This document shows positions 48,568 through 57,179 of a stretch of DNA of 64,000 bases, piece after piece. The notes under the pieces are model-generated. The model was not told the origin of the DNA and made no database searches. It was given only the letters and a program-made list of their open reading frames with translations. This stretch comes from Bacilli bacterium (GTDB lineage Bacteria; Bacillota_I; Bacilli_A; JAJDGJ01). The stretch spans positions 1 through 64,000 of the forward strand of contig JAISTP010000024.1 in NCBI GenBank assembly GCA_031272545.1, read 5' to 3'. Position 1 is the stretch's first letter; the number at the start of each line of letters is the position of its first letter. The position numbers and the translations under genes were made by a program.

Positions 48568-49236
48568 TTAAAGATATAAAATATAACCTATACCTCTTTT
48601 ATTTACTATTTCATTATCTAAAGATAACTTATCTTTTAATTTGTGAATATAAATATCTATAATACGATTATTACCATCATACTTATATCCCCAAACATTA
48701 TTCATAATATCTTCACGTGATACTACAGTATTCTTATGAGTTAATAAGAAATATAATAAATCATATTCTAATTTTGTAAGAGATATTTCTTCATTATCTA
48801 TCATAACAGCACGTCTACTATGATCTAAGACAATATTATCTTTAATATTAAATATTACATTAGCATCTTCTGATTTACTATCTTTTAATAGTGATCTTAT
48901 GCGCGCATACAATATCCTTGGTAAAAATGGTTTCGTAACATAATCATTTGCACCAATATCTAACCCATTGATGATATCCATTTCATCATCACTAGCAGAT
49001 AAAACTATTAATTTAATTTTTTCATTAAAAGTACGAACCCTTTTTATTATTTCAATGCCATCTAATGAAGGAAGAGTAATATCAATGATAGCTAAATCAT
49101 AATAATTATTTTTAATTAAATTTAACCCATCTAAGCCATCACTACATGTCTCCACTTTATAATTAAACATTTCCAAATCATACTTTAATGTCATAGTTAT
49201 TGAATTTTCATCATCAATTATTAATATTTTTTGCAT
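48568..49236 (-). CDS. OmpR/PhoB-type response regulator
   Basis: The 222-residue protein has a receiver domain with D8 and D9, the phosphoacceptor D52 in AIIDITLPSLDG, S80 and K102 (YVTKPF), and a C-terminal winged helix (EISLTKLEYDLLYFLLTHKN, NNRIIDIYIHKLKDKLS, RGIGYILYL). No histidine kinase gene is adjacent, so it is an orphan in this window. GGGTGATG precedes the ATG. Confidence 0.93.
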   Translation of the reverse strand: MQKILIIDDENSITMTLKYDLEMFNYKVETCSDGLDGLNLIKNNYYDLAIIDITLPSLDGIEIIKRVRTFNEKIKLIVLSASDDEMDIINGLDIGANDYVTKPFLPRILYARIRSLLKDSKSEDANVIFNIKDNIVLDHSRRAVMIDNEEISLTKLEYDLLYFLLTHKNTVVSREDIMNNVWGYKYDGNNRIIDIYIHKLKDKLSLDNEIVNKRGIGYILYL

Positions 49237-49376
49237 AATACATCACCCAAATTTATTATATTATATTTTTTTATTATAATCACGATAAATTGTTAATTTT
49301 TTATAAATAATTGTAAATTCTAACTTAACAATAACAATTCCCAACATTTAGCAATAAATTATTAATGAAATAATGA

Positions 49377-50534
49377 TTATTTATGTAGTAAATCATTTTG
49401 TAAATCAACTAATTCATTGTTAATATAATATTTTCTTGGTACTCTCATTCCAAATTGGACTAATAATTCTTGTGGTATCGTTTGAGCTGACTCCGCTTTT
49501 TTAAAGATATTAGTAAATTCATCATTACCAATAATAGTAACTTCATCACCAATATTTACTGGTTTATCAAATCTAACCATGAAAGTATCCATACAAACAT
49601 TACCAACTATTGTTCCTACTTGATTTTTGCATAATATTTTAGTACTGCTTTCACTTCTTCTAAAGCCATCAGCATAACCTAATGGTATAGTCGCAATAAA
49701 TTCATTATCTTTTTGTGTTGTATAGTTGTTACTATAAGAGATCTTAGCACCTTTTTCATATACTTCAGTATGAACAACACTAGACTTTAATTTAAATATT
49801 GATTTAATGTTTAAATCAGCACTATATTTTGCAGGTAATATTTCTTTTAATCCATAGATAATGAATCCAGGACGATAAGCAGTAATAAAATCTAAATATT
49901 GATCATATTTTAAGGTAGTTGCACTATTAGAAATATGAATTAATTTAAATGGATAATTTAATTCAGTTACAAACTTTTTAAAAGTATTGATTTGCATTAA
50001 AGTATAGTCTAATTTATCATCATCTTCAGCTGTCGCAATATGTGAGAAAATACCTTCAATATCAACATTTGCGACTTTTTTTAAATCATTCAAAGCTTTT
50101 TGTGCTTGTTCTAATTTCCTAAAACCAATGCGATTCATTCCGGTATTAATTTTTAAATGAATATGGAGTGGTTTAGTTAATTTACTCTTTTTAATAGCAT
50201 CAACTCCATATTGATTAGCTACACAAACTCTGATATTATTTTCACTTGCTATTTCATAATATTCTGGTCCAATAATGCCTAAAACTAAAATATGAATATT
50301 AGGATAATACTTTCTAATTGTTAAAGCACAATCTAAAGTAGCTACTGCTACGCCATCAGCTTCACTTTTTTCAACCATCCCAACAATTTGACGATCACCA
50401 AATCCATAAGCATTTCCTTTTACCACGCAATACATAAATTTATCTTTACATATATGTTCTTTAACTTCATTTACATTATTTAAGAAGTTATCTAAATAGA
50501 CTTCCATCCATGTATTACGATAATATTTATCCAA
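49377..50534 (-). CDS. alr: Alanine racemase
   Basis: The enzyme makes D-alanine for peptidoglycan. The 385-residue protein shows the PLP Lys K39 in CVVKGNAYGFG, the catalytic Tyr in ISYSNNYTT, IPLGYADGFRR and VGNVCMDTFMV. The start codon is TTG (50534), with GGAAG 9 bases upstream inside the end of ybaK; the two genes are 6 bases apart and probably cotranscribed. Its presence confirms that the cell makes a wall. Confidence 0.95.
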   Translation of the reverse strand: MDKYYRNTWMEVYLDNFLNNVNEVKEHICKDKFMYCVVKGNAYGFGDRQIVGMVEKSEADGVAVATLDCALTIRKYYPNIHILVLGIIGPEYYEIASENNIRVCVANQYGVDAIKKSKLTKPLHIHLKINTGMNRIGFRKLEQAQKALNDLKKVANVDIEGIFSHIATAEDDDKLDYTLMQINTFKKFVTELNYPFKLIHISNSATTLKYDQYLDFITAYRPGFIIYGLKEILPAKYSADLNIKSIFKLKSSVVHTEVYEKGAKISYSNNYTTQKDNEFIATIPLGYADGFRRSESSTKILCKNQVGTIVGNVCMDTFMVRFDKPVNIGDEVTIIGNDEFTNIFKKAESAQTIPQELLVQFGMRVPRKYYINNELVDLQNDLLHK

Positions 50535-50540
50535 AATTAA

Positions 50541-51014
50541 TCACTTCCAATCTTTAGTTACATCAATCCACTCAATATAATTAGAATATTTTTCTAATTC
50601 TGGTATTGTTAATTCAATAGCTGAATCTAAACTTCCACATGCTGGAAATACTGTTTCAAATCTTTTTAGTGATTCATCTAAGTATACTTTACATTCACTA
50701 TCTTTTAAAGCAAATGGACATACTCCACCTGGTTCATGTCCTGTATATAAAGCTAATTCTTCACCATTCATCATCTTAGCTTTTTTAATGAATTTATCTT
50801 TGTATTTACGATTATCTATTTTAGCATCACCAGCTACAACAATTAATAATGGTTTATCATAATTAGTAAAAGCTAATGTTTTAGCAATTCTTTTACCTTC
50901 TACTCCTAATGCTTGAGCAGCTAATTCCACTGTTGCGGAAGAATGTGGATTAATAATAATCTTATCTTCTATACCAAATTCTTTAAAATAATTCTTAACT
51001 TCATTTAACCCCAT
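50541..51014 (-). CDS. YbaK/aminoacyl-tRNA deacylase family protein
   Basis: Proteins of this family edit mischarged tRNAs, for example Cys-tRNA(Pro). The 157-residue protein shows KTLAFTNYDKPLLIVVAGD, the Lys-rich RKYKDKF and the conserved GHEPGGVCPFAL. The ATG at 51014 has AGGAGG 7 bases upstream. The stop codon is TGA, which shows that TGA is not read as Trp in this genome. Confidence 0.92.
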   Translation of the reverse strand: MGLNEVKNYFKEFGIEDKIIINPHSSATVELAAQALGVEGKRIAKTLAFTNYDKPLLIVVAGDAKIDNRKYKDKFIKKAKMMNGEELALYTGHEPGGVCPFALKDSECKVYLDESLKRFETVFPACGSLDSAIELTIPELEKYSNYIEWIDVTKDWK

Positions 51015-51136
51015 ATGATATCCTCCTATATTTTTTATCATTATACGCCTTTTTTAAAATATTGTTTACTTATATATAAAATAAATTTGAAATTAATTAA
51101 AAATAGGTGTTTAATTAATTCAAGGGAGTGATATTT

Positions 51137-52327
51137 ATGAAATATGATTTCGATAAAATAGTTAATCGAAAACATACGAATGCAATGAAAGTTGATGGAT
51201 GGCGCAATTACTTATTTCCTAATAATCCTGATATTAAAATAGATTATAATAATGATGATTTAGTAAAAATGTGGATTGCGGATATGGATTTTGAGACGGC
51301 ACCAGAAATTATAGAAGACTTACATCAAAGAGTTGATCATGGTATTTTTGGTTATACTAAGATATTTGATAGTGATTATTATCAAGTATTTAATGAATGG
51401 TGTGCAAGAAATTATGATATTGTTTATGATAAAAAGTGGATAACTACTTCACCTGGTATTGTTCCAGCAATAACTAATTTAATTAGTATTATTACTAAAC
51501 CTGATGAAAAAGTAGTAATTTGTACTCCTTCTTATGCACCTTTTGCGAATGCGACAAAACTTAATAATCGAGAATTAGTTTGCGTACCATTAATTAAAGG
51601 TGAAAAAAGAATGGAGATGGATTTTAATAAATTAACTGAAATATTTAAAGATGAAAAAGTAAAATTATTTATTTTTTGTAATCCTTATAATCCTAATGGT
51701 ATTAAATGGAATGAAAAAGAAATAACTAAATTAGGTGAATTAATTAAAGAAAATGATATGTGGATTATCTCTGATGAAATTCATTGTGATTTATATCGTA
51801 AAGGAATTAATCATAATCCTAGTATTCATTTTATTAAAGATTATAAGAAACTAATCGTTTGTCATTCTGTTTCTAAAACTTTTAATTTAGCAGGTGCTTT
51901 AATATCTCATATTATTATTCAAGATGAAGAAGTTAAAAATAAATTTGAATTAACTAAACCAGGAAATGAGAATATCTTTAGTTTAGTGGCTTGCCAAAGT
52001 GCCTATAGCAATGGCCAAAGATGGGTTAATGAATTAAGAGCGTATTTAGACGAAAACTTTAAATATTTAAAAGAATTCTTAGATAATAATTTACCTTTAA
52101 CTAACTTTGAAATTCCTGATGCTACTTATTTAGCTTGGGTTGATTTCTCAGCTTATGTTCCTAAAGATGTTGATTTAACACAATGGTTTTTACAAGAATG
52201 TGGTATTCTTTTAGAATCAGGATCGCAATTTGTAGCTAATGGTGAAGGCTATGTTAGATTAAATTTAGCTTGTCCTAAAGCAATATTAGAAAAAACTATG
52301 AATCGTATTTATCAAAAATTAAAATAA
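51137..52327 (+). CDS. MalY/PatB-type PLP enzyme (cystathionine beta-lyase / C-S lyase)
   Basis: This fold-type I enzyme has 396 residues. The PLP Lys is in CHSVSKTFNLAG, and the MalY/PatB group is shown by VKMWIADMDFETAPEI, FCNPYNPNGIKW and IISDEIHCDLYRKG. PatB-type enzymes cut C-S bonds in cysteine conjugates or cystathionine to release a thiol, pyruvate and ammonia. The ATG at 51137 has GGGAG at 8 bases. It is monocistronic and adds to the sulfur-compound theme of the methionine gamma-lyase operon. Confidence 0.9.
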   Translation: MKYDFDKIVNRKHTNAMKVDGWRNYLFPNNPDIKIDYNNDDLVKMWIADMDFETAPEIIEDLHQRVDHGIFGYTKIFDSDYYQVFNEWCARNYDIVYDKKWITTSPGIVPAITNLISIITKPDEKVVICTPSYAPFANATKLNNRELVCVPLIKGEKRMEMDFNKLTEIFKDEKVKLFIFCNPYNPNGIKWNEKEITKLGELIKENDMWIISDEIHCDLYRKGINHNPSIHFIKDYKKLIVCHSVSKTFNLAGALISHIIIQDEEVKNKFELTKPGNENIFSLVACQSAYSNGQRWVNELRAYLDENFKYLKEFLDNNLPLTNFEIPDATYLAWVDFSAYVPKDVDLTQWFLQECGILLESGSQFVANGEGYVRLNLACPKAILEKTMNRIYQKLK

Positions 52328-52333
52328 TTAATA

Positions 52334-52365
52334 AAAAAATCTCTTATTTAATAAGAGATTTTTTA
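52334..52365. terminator. Bidirectional terminator
   Basis: An inverted repeat of 15 bp (AAAAAATCTCTTATT with its complement) lies between the convergent C-S lyase and rubrerythrin genes. Confidence 0.85.
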
Positions 52366-52383
52366 TTATAAGAACAATGAATT

Positions 52384-52926
52384 TTAATAATTTTCTTTAT
52401 ATTTAGCAAAATATCCTTGAGGATGACCACATACAGGACAAACTTTTAAAGCTTTCTTTCCTTTATGACGATATCCACATTTTTCACAAATCCATTCTAC
52501 CTCTTCTTCATCTTCAAAAGTTTTTCCAGCTTTTAATGTATCATGCATTGCTTGATATCTTTCTTCATGTTCTTTTTCAATAGCTCCAACTAATTCCATT
52601 TTCTTAGCTATTTCTAAGAACCCTTCTTCTTTAGCAGTTTCTGCAAATTCTTTATACATTTCTGTCCATTCATAGTGTTCACCAGCAACACAATCTAATA
52701 AATTTTCTTCAGTTGTTGGAATATCACCACCATGTAAATACTTAAACCAAACTTTCGCATGTTGATTTTCATTATTTGAAGTCATTTCAAATAAATTACC
52801 TAATTCAACATACCCTTCCTTTTTAGCTTTAGCTGCATAATAACCATATTTAACACGTGCTTGTGATTCACCAGCATAGGCAGCCATTAAATTTTGTTCA
52901 GTTTTTGAACCTTTTAAATCTTTCAT
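52384..52926 (-). CDS. rbr: Rubrerythrin
   Basis: Rubrerythrin reduces hydrogen peroxide in anaerobes. The 180-residue protein has the diiron domain (E20 in AYAGESQARVKYGYYA, the NENQH helix, EHEERYQAM) and a C-terminal rubredoxin-like domain with two CxxC pairs (WICEKCGYRH and KVCPVCGHPQGYF). The order is the classical one: diiron then rubredoxin. A GGAGG site precedes the ATG. Confidence 0.96.
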   Translation of the reverse strand: MKDLKGSKTEQNLMAAYAGESQARVKYGYYAAKAKKEGYVELGNLFEMTSNNENQHAKVWFKYLHGGDIPTTEENLLDCVAGEHYEWTEMYKEFAETAKEEGFLEIAKKMELVGAIEKEHEERYQAMHDTLKAGKTFEDEEEVEWICEKCGYRHKGKKALKVCPVCGHPQGYFAKYKENY

Positions 52927-53001
52927 TGTAATACCTCCTTTATTTAATATAACAATTATTTATTTAATTTTCAATTGTAATACTCTAAAAAAACAATACT
53001 A

Positions 53002-53634
53002 TTATAATTGATAATGTACATCTGCTATTTCTAACATTCTTAAATCATGAGTTACTACTACAATACACTTATGATATTTATCTTTTACTAACTTTAATAA
53101 TTTCATAATTAGCATGGCATTATCACTATCTAAATTACCTGTTGGTTCATCACATAAAATAATTTTTGATGGTTTAATTAAAGCTCTAGCTAAGGCAATT
53201 CTTTGTTGTTCACCACCACTACATTCATAAATATATTGATCTAAACTAATATCTAAATTTACTACTTTAACAATATCGTTCATTATTTTTTCTTTTCTTT
53301 GTTTTGAATAATTAGTATATTTTAATGCTATTAATAGATTATCTCTAATTGTATAATCATCAATTAAAGCATAATTTTGAAAAAGATAAGAAATTTTGCT
53401 TCTAATAATTTTACTATTAAATAATGAGCCTATTTTCTTAGTTTTAATATTATCAATAATAACATCACCTGACTCACACTCATCAATTAAGCCAATAATA
53501 TTTAATAAAGTACTCTTCCCACATCCACTATTACCTGTTATCACAGTTATCTTATTATCTTTTATCTTTATATTTAAATTGTTATATATAGTCTTTTTAC
53601 CGTAGTGCTTACAAATATTTCTTAATTCAATCAT
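53002..53634 (-). CDS. ABC transporter ATP-binding protein of the bacteriocin locus
   Basis: The 210-residue protein has Walker A GNSGCGKST, the signature ECSGGEQQR, Walker B IILCDEPTGNLD and the H-loop VVTHD, typical of the MacB/LolD-like group. It starts one base after the permease stop codon, with its AAGGAGG site within the permease gene's end. It is the last gene of a Lcn972-like locus and should export or protect against the bacteriocin. Confidence 0.93.
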   Translation of the reverse strand: MIELRNICKHYGKKTIYNNLNIKIKDNKITVITGNSGCGKSTLLNIIGLIDECESGDVIIDNIKTKKIGSLFNSKIIRSKISYLFQNYALIDDYTIRDNLLIALKYTNYSKQRKEKIMNDIVKVVNLDISLDQYIYECSGGEQQRIALARALIKPSKIILCDEPTGNLDSDNAMLIMKLLKLVKDKYHKCIVVVTHDLRMLEIADVHYQL

Positions 53635-55569
53635 TTAATTTCCTCCTTTTAATATATTTATTAATTTATTAGTATAAGTCTTTTTAAAAAATATATAAGA
53701 TATCATTAAATAGAAACAATAATATATAATACTAAACATTAGTATATTACTAACTAATTGATATTGTTTAATAAGTAAACATATAATGTTAACTAAAACA
53801 ATTAATATCGTATCCAATGTTATATATTTAATAAAGATTTCTAATCTCGAACTACCATTTAAAAATTTAACTTTTAAAATATCTTGTTTTGTAAGGATAT
53901 AAAGCATTATTTTATTAAATATTAAGATAATACTAATTATTAATATAATAATAAAGGTTATGGTACTTACTATTAACAAATTTGTTTGTATTTTAATTTG
54001 ATAAGCTACTACTTCTTTAATTTGTTTAATTGTTTTATCATAATATTTATTAAGTTTTAATTCTTGTAATTTCTTAACTATATTTTGATATTTATCTTTA
54101 ATAATAAAATTAATATTATAGCTTTCTAATGCATTTAAATAAACTATCTTATCTTTATATAAGAACATTGTAGCATTCTTAATATAATTACCATTATTAA
54201 TGTTAACTCCAATATCATAAGTAAAAAATTCTTGATTATTTTTTAGGATAATAATATTCAAATTATTATTTTCTTTAATAAATGTTTTAATATAATTTTG
54301 ATATTTCTTTGGAATTAATAAATTATCTTTTGTATTATCAATTTTTACCAAATTATTATTTACATCATAGACTTTATTATTTTTTAAGTAATTCTCATTT
54401 ATTTCAGATACATTATAAGTTCCATCATCTAATATAGGTTTAGTAGTACCTGTTCTTTCAAAAATACTAAAATTAGCATAAATACTTCCTTTTTTATTAT
54501 AATATTCATAAAAAGTAAGTTCTTGTTTCATTAACTCATTATTATCTAATACTTTACAATCATCTTCATTTTGACAAGTTGCACCTTCAATATAGTAATA
54601 CTTACTTAATTCATGCCATTTTTTAGTACTATTTAGATAATAATCATAAATAGTTTTAAATTTATTAATAGCATAAGATCCCGTAATTAATATAATAATT
54701 ATAAGAATAATATTAATAACATTTGTAATATTATAAATTATTAAATAAATACCTTTATTTTTTAAAAGAGAAACTAAATTAATCTTAAATATTTTTTGAA
54801 CTACATAAAAACGTATTAATATAGATAATATAATTGATATGATTAATGTTACTAACAATAATATTAACAGCATTATATTAAAATAAAATCTAATAAAAAT
54901 TATATAGAGAACTATATAAGTTAAAAGACATAATAATATATCAATAAATATCTCTTTTTTATTAACTTCAATAAAACAATTACTTACATCATAACCATGT
55001 AATTTCCTAATTGATATCTTATTAGTATTTTTATACATAAAAATAGTTAGTACAAAATAATATATTAAAAATAATATTATAATAATTATAATTGGTTGAA
55101 TAATGCTTATATTTATTTTAACTATGTTATATGGTTCCATTTGATATTGAGAATCATTTTTTAATATATAAGCAAACTTTTTAATTTCTTTTTTATCACC
55201 AATAATCTTTAAATTAATAGCTGATTTAGTTTCTTTATATTTATCAAAATTATAATAATTTAAGCACTTTTTTGATAAAAGATTTTTACTACTATAATTA
55301 TTAATCTTTAATAAATTATTGTTATCTAAAATATAATATTGATAACACTTATCATTGTAATTCTCTATTACTAAAGATAAATTATATTTTTTAATTTTAT
55401 CACTTATGTCATTTTTAAAATTTATACCTTCATATTTTAATGAAAAAAGTTTATAACTTTCCTTTTCAAACATATATTTACTATCTTCATTAAGTTGATA
55501 AAAATAATAAGTAACAAAAAAGGAAAGAGTTATACTTATTACTAAAATAATATTAATAACTCTTTTCAT
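53635..55569 (-). CDS. Bacteriocin-associated ABC permease / immunity-type membrane protein (DUF1430-like)
   Basis: The 644-residue protein has one N-terminal helix (about 5-24), an extracellular segment, a block of helices at about 155-300 (four or five), a large ectodomain with a Cys pair (EGATCQNEDDCKV), and three more helices at about 525-640, an FtsX/MacB-like layout. It matches in size and context the putative immunity membrane proteins encoded next to lactococcin 972-type bacteriocins. No clear ribosome-binding site precedes its ATG, 3 bases after the bacteriocin stop codon, so translation is probably coupled. Confidence 0.8.
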   Translation of the reverse strand: MKRVINIILVISITLSFFVTYYFYQLNEDSKYMFEKESYKLFSLKYEGINFKNDISDKIKKYNLSLVIENYNDKCYQYYILDNNNLLKINNYSSKNLLSKKCLNYYNFDKYKETKSAINLKIIGDKKEIKKFAYILKNDSQYQMEPYNIVKINISIIQPIIIIIILFLIYYFVLTIFMYKNTNKISIRKLHGYDVSNCFIEVNKKEIFIDILLCLLTYIVLYIIFIRFYFNIMLLILLLVTLIISIILSILIRFYVVQKIFKINLVSLLKNKGIYLIIYNITNVINIILIIIILITGSYAINKFKTIYDYYLNSTKKWHELSKYYYIEGATCQNEDDCKVLDNNELMKQELTFYEYYNKKGSIYANFSIFERTGTTKPILDDGTYNVSEINENYLKNNKVYDVNNNLVKIDNTKDNLLIPKKYQNYIKTFIKENNNLNIIILKNNQEFFTYDIGVNINNGNYIKNATMFLYKDKIVYLNALESYNINFIIKDKYQNIVKKLQELKLNKYYDKTIKQIKEVVAYQIKIQTNLLIVSTITFIIILIISIILIFNKIMLYILTKQDILKVKFLNGSSRLEIFIKYITLDTILIVLVNIICLLIKQYQLVSNILMFSIIYYCFYLMISYIFFKKTYTNKLINILKGGN

Positions 55570-55572
55570 AAT

Positions 55573-55893
55573 TTAGACTTGGTACCAATAATATGAATTT
55601 CTAACTTTTAAACATGTAGCATATTTACTTGAAGTCCAAGCTATTTTGTTTTTATATGCATATTCTTTGTAATTAATATTAAAATTATCAGGACAATATC
55701 TTACTATTACACTAGCTCTATGATATTTTGTTTTATGATCAACTTGAGAATATTGTCGATAATGAGTAAATCCTAAATATTGAACTCCATAATCAAAATA
55801 TCCTTTATTGTGATCAATTTTATACCCAGTCGCACTAATAATACTAGTTGAAATAAAAGCAACTAATACTAAACTAACTATTTTCTTTTTCAT
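55573..55893 (-). CDS. Lactococcin 972-like bacteriocin precursor
   Basis: The 106-residue protein has a classical signal peptide (MKKKIVSLVLVAFISTSIIS, cleavage near residue 22-24) and a mature part of about 83 residues with the family pattern: Y-F-D-Y-G-V near the N-terminus, an S-Q-V-D-H-K-T-K-Y-H-R-A-S-V segment, and an aromatic C-terminus (SYYWYQV). Lcn972 blocks septum formation by binding lipid II. Two cysteines (in RYCPD and YATCLK) may form a disulfide, which the founding member lacks. The downstream permease and ATPase genes are those expected for this class. The sequence is divergent, so the call rests on pattern and locus together. Confidence 0.75.
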   Translation of the reverse strand: MKKKIVSLVLVAFISTSIISATGYKIDHNKGYFDYGVQYLGFTHYRQYSQVDHKTKYHRASVIVRYCPDNFNINYKEYAYKNKIAWTSSKYATCLKVRNSYYWYQV

Positions 55894-55928
55894 TTTATTT
55901 GGCTCCTTTTAAATTTTTTATTTATTTT

Positions 55929-56060
55929 TTAAAAAGTTAAGGAGTTCCAATGATTTAATTTATATAAGAATAATAAATAATTAAAAAGCAAAACAATTAA
56001 TGGATAAATAGTTTTACTTTTTTTAATTATTCCGTTTATATTTTCTACTAAAATTCCCAC
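55929..56060 (-). CDS. Small hydrophobic peptide (43 residues) leading the bacteriocin operon
   Basis: The reading frame starts with GTG at 56060, with AAAGGAG 10 bases upstream, and ends TAA at 55929. The peptide has a basic segment (IIKKSK) followed by one membrane helix (YPLIVLLFNYLLFLY) and a short polar tail. It is 35 bases before the bacteriocin gene and follows an extended -10 promoter, so it is the first gene of the operon. It may be an immunity or accessory peptide; I cannot assign it to a family. Confidence 0.55.
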   Translation of the reverse strand: MGILVENINGIIKKSKTIYPLIVLLFNYLLFLYKLNHWNSLTF

Positions 56061-56087
56061 AATAAATTATCTCCTTTATATTTTTAA

Positions 56088-56096
56088 ATTATATCA
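56088..56096 (-). promoter_or_regulatory. Extended -10 promoter of the bacteriocin operon
   Basis: TGATATAAT on the minus strand (TG-N-TATAAT) lies 28 bases before the start of the 43-residue peptide. No good -35 is seen. Confidence 0.5.
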
Positions 56097-56175
56097 TTTA
56101 ACATTAATCTACCTATGTATATAATAAGTATTTATAATAGTTGATAATTATTTATATTATTATTTATACTGAAAT

Positions 56176-56206
56176 AAAATAAAAAGAGTTATTCAGTATA
56201 ACTCTT
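56176..56206 (-). terminator. Terminator overlapping the end of the Mrp gene
   Basis: A 9-bp stem (AAGAGTTAT / ATAACTCTT, 56184-56206) overlaps the stop codon and is followed on the minus strand by a T-rich run. Confidence 0.7.
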
Positions 56207-57169
56207 AATCTTTTTTGCTAGTTCTTGATATATTTGATAAGGTTTCTCATCTTTTTGATATAGTCCACCATTTTTAGGAGCAGCTATTGGTAACTTCTCT
56301 AATAATGGTACATTTAATGCATTAGCAACCATATCACCACCACCAAAACCAAAAATATCTAATTTCTTATCTTCATATTCATAATAAGACATATTTTCAA
56401 TAACACCAAGAATATCAAATTTCATTTGTAATGCCATAATGCCAGCTTTAATAGCAATAGTTGCAGCATCTTGATGAGGTGTTGTTACGATAATTTGTTT
56501 AGCATTAGGAATAGCATTAAAAACATCTAATGCAACATCACCAGTTCCCGGTGGCATATCAATTATAACAACATCAATATCATTTTGATATCTTGTATAG
56601 TAGAAGAAATGATTTAATGCTTGATTAAGCATTGGACCACGCCAAATTATTGGTAATGTTGATCTAGTAAGAAAATCAACCGATGCAATATCAATTCCAT
56701 CTTTATTATAAGCATATAATATTCCATCACTAATTCTTGGATATTTATCTACTTCAAAAATATTAGGAATACTACTACCATAAATATCACAATCAATTAA
56801 GGCAACTTTATAATTTAAGTCATTAAAAGCAACAGCTAAATTAGCTGCTACATTTGATTTACCAACCCCACCTTTACCACTTGCGATTAATAAATATAAA
56901 ACATTATCTTTATGAATAATACTATTTTTTTCTAAATCTTCTTTTATTAAATCAGTAAAAGTAATTTTAGCACCTTTATATTTTAAATCTAATTTTAAAA
57001 ATTTCATCAAATCTTTTTTAATATCATCTATTGTTAGATTATTGTCTTCAAAACCTAAATCTAAATATACTTTATCATCTTTAATTTCTGCTTTAATTTC
57101 TTTAAACATTTGTCCAATAGTTTTATCTTGATACTTATGTTCAATTATTTGTTTTTTTAAATCTTCCAT
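56189..57169 (-). CDS. Mrp/ApbC-type P-loop ATPase without the CxxC motif
   Basis: Mrp/NBP35 proteins carry Fe-S clusters to apoproteins. The 326-residue protein has a short N-terminal domain, the deviant Walker A GKGGVGKS (98-105), switch region DCDIYGSSIP, IIDMPPGTGD and the C-terminal ENMSYYEYEDKKLDIFGFGG. In most Mrp proteins the segment after ENMSY has a C-x-x-C that bridges the Fe-S cluster between monomers; here it is replaced by Y-E-Y-E-D. It is in one operon with the RpfB-like gene, 10 bases downstream. Confidence 0.9.
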   Translation of the reverse strand: MEDLKKQIIEHKYQDKTIGQMFKEIKAEIKDDKVYLDLGFEDNNLTIDDIKKDLMKFLKLDLKYKGAKITFTDLIKEDLEKNSIIHKDNVLYLLIASGKGGVGKSNVAANLAVAFNDLNYKVALIDCDIYGSSIPNIFEVDKYPRISDGILYAYNKDGIDIASVDFLTRSTLPIIWRGPMLNQALNHFFYYTRYQNDIDVVIIDMPPGTGDVALDVFNAIPNAKQIIVTTPHQDAATIAIKAGIMALQMKFDILGVIENMSYYEYEDKKLDIFGFGGGDMVANALNVPLLEKLPIAAPKNGGLYQKDEKPYQIYQELAKKIKSYTE

Positions 57170-57179
57170 TTTATCATTC

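Noticed and set aside
50541-51014. Mycoplasma-type genetic code (TGA as Trp)
   Set aside because: The YbaK gene ends in TGA at the family's usual length, and all tryptophans in conserved positions are TGG; read-through would fuse it to alr.
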